Source: Amorphophallus konjac | Lineage: Eukaryota; Streptophyta; Magnoliopsida; Alismatales; Araceae | Length of the DNA: 64,000 nt | Assembly (NCBI GenBank): GCA_022559845.1 | Contig: CM040123.1 | Span: forward strand, 322,133,933-322,197,932 | Reading direction: 5' to 3' | Shown here: piece after piece, positions 58,134 through 64,000 of the stretch | Layout: every line of letters begins with the position of its first letter | Numbering within the stretch: the first letter of the stretch is position 1 | Notes under the pieces: generated by a model | Told to the model about the DNA's origin: nothing | The model's input: only the letters and a program-made list of their open reading frames with translations | The model's database searches: none | Made by a program: the position numbers and the translations under genes

Positions 58134-59939
58134 ATGAATCCCATTCCCCAAGGTTACCCAAACATCCCTAGGGAGGCTCCCCAAGCTCCAATGGATCGAC
58201 TTGAGGCTGCCATTCAAGCCCTCTCGGAGAAAATGAGTGGGTTTTCCACCCGCCTAGAGAGACTCGATGAAGCTAGGGCCCCACCTAGGAACCATGCCCA
58301 ACGGGCACCCCCTCCACGAGTTGAACTTGATAGGGAGGACCTTGAGGATGACTTCCACCGTGAGTATGAGAGGCCCCGCCAACCTAGACATTTTGAAAGG
58401 CGACCACGGGAGGACCCGGATGATTACCTCTTGAGGATGATTAAGGTTGAGGCTCCTAACTTTGATGGGTCACATGATCCACATGTCTACCTAAAATGGG
58501 AGAGTGCTATGGACCAATACTTTGGTTGGTACCCTATGACGGAAGATAGGAAAGTTAGGCTCGCGAAAATGCACCTTACCAAACTTGCCAAGACCTATTG
58601 GATGAGTGTAGAAACTAGGGAGAGGATTAGGAGGGAAGAACCAATCCATACCTGGGAAGACATGAAGACCCAACTTAGGTTCCAATACCTCCCCAACTCC
58701 TACCGTGAGGACCATAACCCGAAGAGCACTCCCACTCCCCCGTTTCCTCCCAGTCAACCCAAGACCTCCCTTAAGGCCCAAACTCCACCACCCCAAATGT
58801 TTCCTATCCCGATCACCACCACCATTCAAACCAAAGTGACCCCCACCCTCACTCCACCTAGGCCCATGACGGCCATCACCCAACCTAAAATCCTCCATCA
58901 AACCCACACCCCACAAGCTTCCACGGTCCCCACCACTACCCTTCCATCTTCCCCTAAAAGGGACACACCTCCCAGAATCAATCAACCCAGTCCTCCTCGA
59001 CCCACCCATCTTCCACTACCAACCCCAATCCTACCCCAACTTAAGTCTCCACTTCTTCCACTCCCAAACCCAACCCAAGTTCGAACACCCTCACCACCTC
59101 GGGTGCACCATGCCCCAACCTTCATCACCCCATTCACAAAAGACCTGCCCATTCCCTTGGGGAGCAAAACCCCCACACCCCAAAAGGATAAGAATGTGAT
59201 TGAGGAATATGAGGCTCCCCTAGATTGGGAGGAAGAATATGAAGCCCAATGCCAAGGGTTGGGTCAAGAAGGCTCATCTTTATCCAAAGAGACCACAACG
59301 AGCCTAACTAGGAACATCATCCCCCTAGAGTTGCTAGATGACCAACCAAGTCCCCCCACCCCTCCCTCCATGAAAATTGTGATTTTAGGGGAACCCCTCA
59401 TTGAGTGGCTAAAGCAAGACCTCCTCCTCCACATCATGCACCCCCCTATGGAAAATCATTACCCAATTGTGCCCACCTCTCCATTCCACACAACCTTCCA
59501 ATCGTTCTCCTTTGTAGGAGCCATGAGGGACTTGGTTAGGAGTGTATTTTGGCAAATAGAGGTGACAAACATGTGGGCCTTAGAAGCAAGCAACATGGGG
59601 TACCTTAGTTTCTCACACCCCTCTATCGGGACCATCACCTCCATTTACACCAAGGGTCCTTGCATGAGTAAACTCCTATTATTTCTACCCGAGCCTAATG
59701 AGTCTTACATCACCCCCTTACCCTCCTACAAGGAGCATTGCATCGAGTCCCACCAGGGTCAGGACTTCCACTTCCCTATGTGTGCCAGGGACCCTAGGGC
59801 GATCACTTGGATTGAAACCCCCCTCCACGTCACTCACCCCTTAAACCATCTTGATCTGTTTGGCCACTCCCATGGGCTTCCAAGTACTCATCACTCACCA
59901 CCCACTCCCTCCTACCCTCACCCACCATGTCAGTCCTAA
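58134..59939 (+). CDS. gag: Element F Gag fused to a Pro-rich extension of unknown origin
   Basis: Uninterrupted 601-codon ORF, starting at the first ATG after the PBS (MNPIPQGYPNIPREAPQ). Residues about 15-60 are a short helix region (MDRLEAAIQALSEKM); about 80-205 are a gypsy Gag domain (VEAPNFDGSHDPHVYLKWES, then WEDMKTQLRFQYLPNSYRED). At about residue 205, where a zinc knuckle and protease would follow, it passes into a 160-residue Pro/Thr/Ser-rich tract, then an acidic stretch (EEYEAPLDWEEEYEAQ) and about 190 residues of ordinary composition with MRDLVRSVFWQIEVTNMWAL and WIETPLHVTHPLNHLDLFG. I recognise no family in that last part. It may be captured host DNA or a highly diverged element region. 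Confidence 0.8.
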   Translation: MNPIPQGYPNIPREAPQAPMDRLEAAIQALSEKMSGFSTRLERLDEARAPPRNHAQRAPPPRVELDREDLEDDFHREYERPRQPRHFERRPREDPDDYLLRMIKVEAPNFDGSHDPHVYLKWESAMDQYFGWYPMTEDRKVRLAKMHLTKLAKTYWMSVETRERIRREEPIHTWEDMKTQLRFQYLPNSYREDHNPKSTPTPPFPPSQPKTSLKAQTPPPQMFPIPITTTIQTKVTPTLTPPRPMTAITQPKILHQTHTPQASTVPTTTLPSSPKRDTPPRINQPSPPRPTHLPLPTPILPQLKSPLLPLPNPTQVRTPSPPRVHHAPTFITPFTKDLPIPLGSKTPTPQKDKNVIEEYEAPLDWEEEYEAQCQGLGQEGSSLSKETTTSLTRNIIPLELLDDQPSPPTPPSMKIVILGEPLIEWLKQDLLLHIMHPPMENHYPIVPTSPFHTTFQSFSFVGAMRDLVRSVFWQIEVTNMWALEASNMGYLSFSHPSIGTITSIYTKGPCMSKLLLFLPEPNESYITPLPSYKEHCIESHQGQDFHFPMCARDPRAITWIETPLHVTHPLNHLDLFGHSHGLPSTHHSPPTPSYPHPPCQS

Positions 59940-60154
59940 CCCACCCATTCCGAAATTCCGCCCACACTATGAGAGTCAATACCAAGGGTGACATCAACCT
60001 TGGAGATAAGGGAGTGACCCATCCCAAGAACCGCTTCGATCCCCATGAGTGGAAACCCCCAAAACTCACAAATGGGACCATCTTGATAGGAAACCATGTA
60101 TCACAACCTTTCGCATCATGTGGTCAGACTAGTCACATCATTTGTGTCACTCAC

Positions 60155-60395
60155 GCACTAGGACCGATGCATGATAGGTTTACATCTGGATGTCCAGGCC
60201 CCCAAAGTCAGTCATCGTGAAGTCTAAGCATGAAGGAAACATTCATGGATGTCCGGGACCCCCGACATCAAACACCCTTTTGCATAATAGGTTCACCTAT
60301 GGATGTCCCGGTCCTCCTAGGTCCATCAAAGTCTACGTAGCACCATGGCATGCTAGGTCCACTTTTGGTTGTCCAGGACCCCCATTATCCACTAG
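60155..60395 (+). repeat. GCPGPP-coding repeat in element F
   Basis: Four imperfect repeats of 50-70 bp, each with GGTTYACWTNTGGATGTCC-like sequence followed by a C-run. Near copies lie at about 60176, 60236, 60290 and 60356. They fall between the Gag ORF and the integrase remnant. Confidence 0.65.
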
Positions 60396-61095
60396 GAGTC
60401 AACACCTTAGAGAGTTGCATGAGGATATTCGCAAAAACATCAACAAGAGCAATGAGATTTACAAGAAGTCAGCTTATTCCCACCGCCGCCACCAAGAATT
60501 CCAAGTTGGTGATTTTATGATGGTGAGAACTGAGAGGTTATTCCCTGGGAATGTCTCAAGGTTGAGGTCGCGTGGAGCTGGCCCCTTTCAGGTGTTGAGG
60601 CGCCTTAGCACAAATACTTATGTGTTGGACCTTCCTGAAGAGTACGGAGTAAGCCCCACTTTCTATGTGGCTGACCTGGTGCCCTACAAGGGTCCCACGG
60701 TGACACCCAGTGAGGAGATCCAGCCTACCCCACCCCTTGAGAGCGTCCCCACACCTCAGAGAGCTCCATCCAGCCTGAGATACCAGTGTGATCAAGTGGA
60801 GCGGATATTAGATGAACGGGTTACCAACACGCGGAGCAAGGCGTATGAGCGATACCTGGTTAGGTGGAAGGGACGGCCACCTTCGGACGATGCCTGGGTG
60901 AGTCGGGAGGATCTCCAGCAGCTGGATCCTGACCTATTGGAGCAGTACCGCAGCAGCAAGGACCCTTACTCGACAGAGTCGAGTTCTCTGCACCCCGGGA
61001 GTATGATGGGGACATCGATTACCACTTTCCACTTCTCCAAGGGTCCGGATGCTCGCCATTATGTTCAGCCTGATTTTCTAAGATTAGCTATGTAA
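60190..61095 (+). CDS. Element F integrase C-terminus with chromodomain
   Basis: Open frame of 301 codons; the first about 75 are four GCPGPP-type repeats and are unlikely to be original integrase. From about 60410: LRELHEDIRKNINKSNEIYK, then the integrase C-terminal fold (FQVGDFMMVRTERLFPGNVS, GPFQVLRRLSTNTYVLDLP), then a chromodomain with VERILDERV, YLVRWKG and DDAWVSREDL. In chromoviruses this domain directs insertion to chromatin. There is no catalytic core before it. The frame runs 92 bp into the 3' LTR, which supplies the stop. No obvious ATG near the fold, so expression as a separate protein is doubtful. Confidence 0.8.
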   Translation: MSRPPKSVIVKSKHEGNIHGCPGPPTSNTLLHNRFTYGCPGPPRSIKVYVAPWHARSTFGCPGPPLSTRSQHLRELHEDIRKNINKSNEIYKKSAYSHRRHQEFQVGDFMMVRTERLFPGNVSRLRSRGAGPFQVLRRLSTNTYVLDLPEEYGVSPTFYVADLVPYKGPTVTPSEEIQPTPPLESVPTPQRAPSSLRYQCDQVERILDERVTNTRSKAYERYLVRWKGRPPSDDAWVSREDLQQLDPDLLEQYRSSKDPYSTESSSLHPGSMMGTSITTFHFSKGPDARHYVQPDFLRLAM

Positions 61096-63344
61096 TTTTT
61101 ATATCTTTCTTGAGTCATTTTGATGTATTTGCCTTTATTTTGGGTCATGTCCCTAGGTCATCATGTTATTTACCTATGTTTGTTAGGCTAGGGGGTCATA
61201 TGGGCCCAATTAGATGGGCCTGGCCCATGGGCGCCCTCTTCCTTCCCCACCCCCTTGCTTATTTTTAGCACTTTCTCCAGGGACTTTTTGTAAATGTTGG
61301 GTTTCCTATAAATAGGACCCCAACTCCACTTGAGTTCAGTAATGAAATATTGAAGAAAATTTGCCAATTGAGTGCTCCTCTCTCTCTCCCACTTGCCCTC
61401 TCTCTTCTTCTCTCTCCAGGGGGCGAACCCCACTCTCTCTCTTCCTCCTCCCCTGGGCTAACTATCCCCTTCACCTCCCCCTCCCCCTGCCACCTCAGCT
61501 GCCACCTCATCCTCCACCCCTTCACCTTCCCTAGGCCACTTAATACCCCATCAATTCCCTCCACTTCCCAAGCAACCCTTCACTTCCCCATACACCATTC
61601 CCACCTCCAAGGCACCCTTCACTCTCCCCCAAGCAACCTTCCCACTCCCCCACACCCTCATTCATACCCCTTGGGCATTCAAACCCCTCTCCCCCCACAA
61701 CTTGCGCACCAACCCCTCCACCTAGCCTCCACCCTTGCCTTGGCCGACCCATCCCTCCCATCTCCTAGCTGCGGCCCTCTCACCCTTCCACCCCCTTGGG
61801 ACCTCCACACTCCCTGATCCTCCCATCTCACCATTCCTAAACACCCCTCCCCCATCTACCATCACCACCACCACCCCCACCATTGCTAACCTCCACTCCC
61901 TTAACCTAGCTCCACCACTTTCCCCTTCCTTTGGCCAAAGTCTGCAGGTGGCAGAAGAAGGTCCGACTTGCAGAAGCCACCACGAGTTCATACGGTGAGG
62001 TCTGAAGGAGAATCATACATTGCTGGAAAGGGCGTCAAGTCGACTTCGCAGGCGAGGTGATCTCATCCCATTCCGAGTTTGGGGTTGCCTGGGAGAGTCA
62101 TTCTTCCCCGACTGCGCAGAGCTCCCTCTGCAGAGTTCCTGAACCTGATTTGAAGCTGAACCATGACCAACGGTGGAGGATTCAGACTGAGAGTTCTTCA
62201 TCAAAGTTCTTCCACGTCCTATCCTCTTCCAGGGTCAGGAAGCGGAATCGCGTTCGGCATCCGGAGGTCAGAGCTTTTGTTTTTTCTTCCTCAACTGGAC
62301 GGGTCTGCCTCCCACAACCTGCAGCGACCTACTGCCACTCATCGGCATCCCCCAGTCCACCCCAACATCAGACGGCTTCGCCACCAGTTTTCCCACAAAG
62401 AGGGTTTGTCCACGGTTCCAACAACTTCGACGGTTTGAGATTTGGTGTCTGGGAGCGGCCGGGACAACTTCTGCAAGTCACTGTTCGTGTCAGGTAGCTG
62501 TTGCGGCCAGAAGCTGCCACCTTGTTCAAAGCTCGACCCGGACCAGCCACTGCAGCCAAAGAAATCGAGAAAATTCTGAAGCATCTCGGTTCCAGATACG
62601 AAGATTTCCCAGCTGGTCTCGACTTCATCAGAATTCTAGAACGCGATCTACGATCCCCACAGCGACTGGCTGTCAGCCAACACAGCAAGCAGGGAACTTC
62701 CTTTTCGGCTACACCGGCGCATCTTCCGGTGAATCTCCCTCCTCCGCTTGGCCGGCTTACCGCCCCTCCCTGCATGGACGTAGTGTTTGAGTGTATTTAA
62801 TTGTCCCCACCCCAAGTTCACCCTCCTGCGTGAGGAGTAGTGATTGTAACCTTAAAACCGGACTGAAGCTTCACCGGCGCAGTGTGCGGGGAACCACACT
62901 TCCCCGCTCACCCTCGTCTCCGATCGGGGTTGGTTTCTTCAAACCAACCAGGTGAGCTCTACCCTTGCTCTTTACTCTTGTTCATTTAATATCTGCAAAA
63001 CTTATTCGCTGGTTGGTGAGAGAGTGCCCGATCCCGGAACCACCACCCTTGTGTGGTCACCGTGGCCTTAGTGAGAGGAGTGTCCTAGTGCCCCCAAGGC
63101 ACCCGGCTGCCCTTGCTTGTGGGCTTCCTATCTTCGGGAGGGATAACCTAAGTGGTGCTGGCCCTCTAGCCAGATAGGGACTTTCTCCACTACCTAGACT
63201 CGGCATCACCGAGTCACCATGGGAAACGGGTGTGTGCGGTGTAACGGCGACTTTCAAGTTGCTCTCGACTCTTGTGATTGTTGTTGCGAATTAAGTCCAA
63301 GGGATCATTGTCGGTTGCTGCCTTTGCATCATTGTGTCACATCA
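61004..63344 (+). repeat. Element F 3' LTR
   Basis: 2341 bp, colinear with 55654-57998. Its first 92 bp are also coding for the end of the chromodomain ORF. The segment before it, CACCCCGGGAGTA, is only weakly purine-rich, so the polypurine tract is not obvious. Confidence 0.93.
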
Positions 63345-63349
63345 AAGTG

Positions 63350-63757
63350 TATGTGGTGCGGGCTGATCATGGTCCTCACGTCCTTTGGATTATGGATGAA
63401 ATCACTCAAGGTCAAGGACGGGTCAATAGGCTCCACCGTGTAGCAAACTAGATCTTCATCCCCCGCTTTAGTCTTAGGAAAGGCTAGGTAGGTTTCTACC
63501 TCCTCTAATAGGACTGTAGCTTCAAAAGAAGGGAAGATGAATGTATGTGTTTGTGGATGCCAAAATTCTATGAGGGCTGAAATGCTTGGCCAATCTAATG
63601 ACAATTTCTGAAAGTTCTTGGCTAAGACCAACAAGGGTTGGAGGTGCCATGCCCTAAGGATTGCTACAACTTCTAGAGGGAGTTCCTTGATCATGGGAGC
63701 CACCCACTTCAGATTGGAATAACATCTTGGACCAGGAAGAGGCTAAGAAGAAGAGGA
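63350..63757 (-). pseudogene. Antisense plant-mobile-domain-like ORF, N-terminal part
   Basis: Open on the minus strand from about 63757 to the F junction. It reads LEVVAILRAWHLQPLL, then SLDWPSISALIEFWHPQTHT and FEATVLLEEVETYLAFP. The pattern of an aromatic/His-Thr motif followed by a helix with 'L-E-V-Y-L-P' spacing is typical of the plant mobile domain N-terminus. The rest is at 55045-55653, beyond element F. The start is uncertain; the frame is open upstream to a TAG about 50 bp before 63703. Confidence 0.62.
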
Positions 63758-64000
63758 AGGTCATGGGGAAGGATGAAGTGCAGAAAATTGATGAACTTGG
63801 CTAAGGCAAAAAGAGCTTACCGCTCTTTGAGCATTGGAGCTCAGATGTTTGGGAATCGATGTCAACCTTTGTAGCTCTCCGTGCTCTTCTCCTCCATGGC
63901 CATCACCTCGAAGCTTCTCTTCATCATGTTTCCTGCCCTTAGGAGAAGTTCTTTAGCCTTCTAGCAGAGAATTCAGGAAAGATACGATTTTTGGCTAAAT
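63758..64000. other. Unassigned right end
   Basis: About 240 bp with no recognised feature. By position it should belong to G between the antisense ORF and the 3' LTR, but no LTR terminus is visible. Confidence 0.3.

Larger units (their letters stand above)
55654..63344 (+). mobile_element. Element F: pol-deleted chromodomain Ty3/gypsy element
   Basis: 7.7 kb, LTRs 55654-57998 and 61004-63344, ends TGATGGGGAC and CACATCA, perfect AAGTG duplication (55649-55653, 63345-63349). The internal region is only 3.0 kb: PBS, a Gag ORF with an unusual Pro-rich extension, then an integrase C-terminus with chromodomain. Protease, RT, RNase H and the integrase core are absent. The chromodomain places it in the chromovirus clade. 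It split the antisense ORF of G. Solo LTR E is a relative. Confidence 0.93.
20060..64000 (+). mobile_element. Element G: old Tat-like Ty3/gypsy element, host of C, D, E and F
   Basis: Domain order on the plus strand: gag, CHHC knuckle, aspartic protease, G-patch, RT, RNase H, a second archaeal-type RNase H, integrase, then a repeat-rich 3' region and an antisense ORF. The extra RNase H marks the Tat/Ogre group. Coding pieces are 20104-23638, 32664-35754, 49828-50023 and 52402-53110. The gaps are four later insertions, each with its own target duplication. The 5' LTR is not found; it was probably lost at the 20059 junction. The 3' LTR is not seen before the window end. Assigning 53111-64000 to G is an inference from order and the F target site. 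Confidence 0.78.

Overview
The window looks like plant nuclear heterochromatin with no recognisable host gene. The evidence is Ty1/copia elements with plant-type Gag, tRNA-iMet primer sites and TG...CA LTRs, a Ty3/gypsy Tat-type element with two RNase H domains, a chromodomain-bearing gypsy element, and an antisense plant-mobile-domain ORF. The species cannot be told from the sequence. Nearly all of the 64 kb is a nest of LTR retrotransposons. Element names A-H are mine.

Layout. 1-1120 and 8049-8578 are two halves of one CCCC/GGGG minisatellite, split by element A (1121-8048, minus strand, TSD CCCCT), a gag-only copia element. 8579-9362 is unassigned. Element B (9363-20059, minus) is a gag-only copia element with an intact 824-aa Gag carrying six CCHC knuckles. 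It is arranged LTR-internal-LTR-truncated internal and ends at a filler-like junction with element G. G is an old Tat-like gypsy element on the plus strand from about 20060 to beyond the window end. Its gag-pro (20104-23638), pol (32664-35754, 49828-50023, 52402-53110), 3' repeat region (53111-55044) and antisense ORF (63350-63757 joined to 55045-55653) are broken up by four insertions: C (23639-32658, copia, gag-only, TSD TCCTC), D (35755-49822, copia with full gag-pol, TSD CATCT), E (50024-52401, solo gypsy LTR, TSD GAATA) and F (55654-63344, pol-deleted chromodomain gypsy, TSD AAGTG). D was itself hit by H (40494-42895, solo LTR, TSD CCCAT). All TSDs were read directly from the sequence.

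How the parts relate. Copia elements A-D share an LTR plan: an upstream motif array, a TATA box, a long leader with a GGTGGTTCGGTC-type block, and a hairpin whose stems differ between families but still pair. They also share a PBS for tRNA-iMet and several noncoding blocks between the coding region and the 3' LTR. Only D encodes protease, integrase, RT and RNase H, so A-C resemble gag-only families that would need a D-like helper. F has a similar relation to an unseen complete chromodomain element. The most novel-looking signals are the covarying leader hairpin, the AAGTCTATACA and GGGTCGACCC arrays upstream of TATA boxes, the six-knuckle Gag of B, the chimeric Gag ORF of F, and the 33-bp hairpin array in H.
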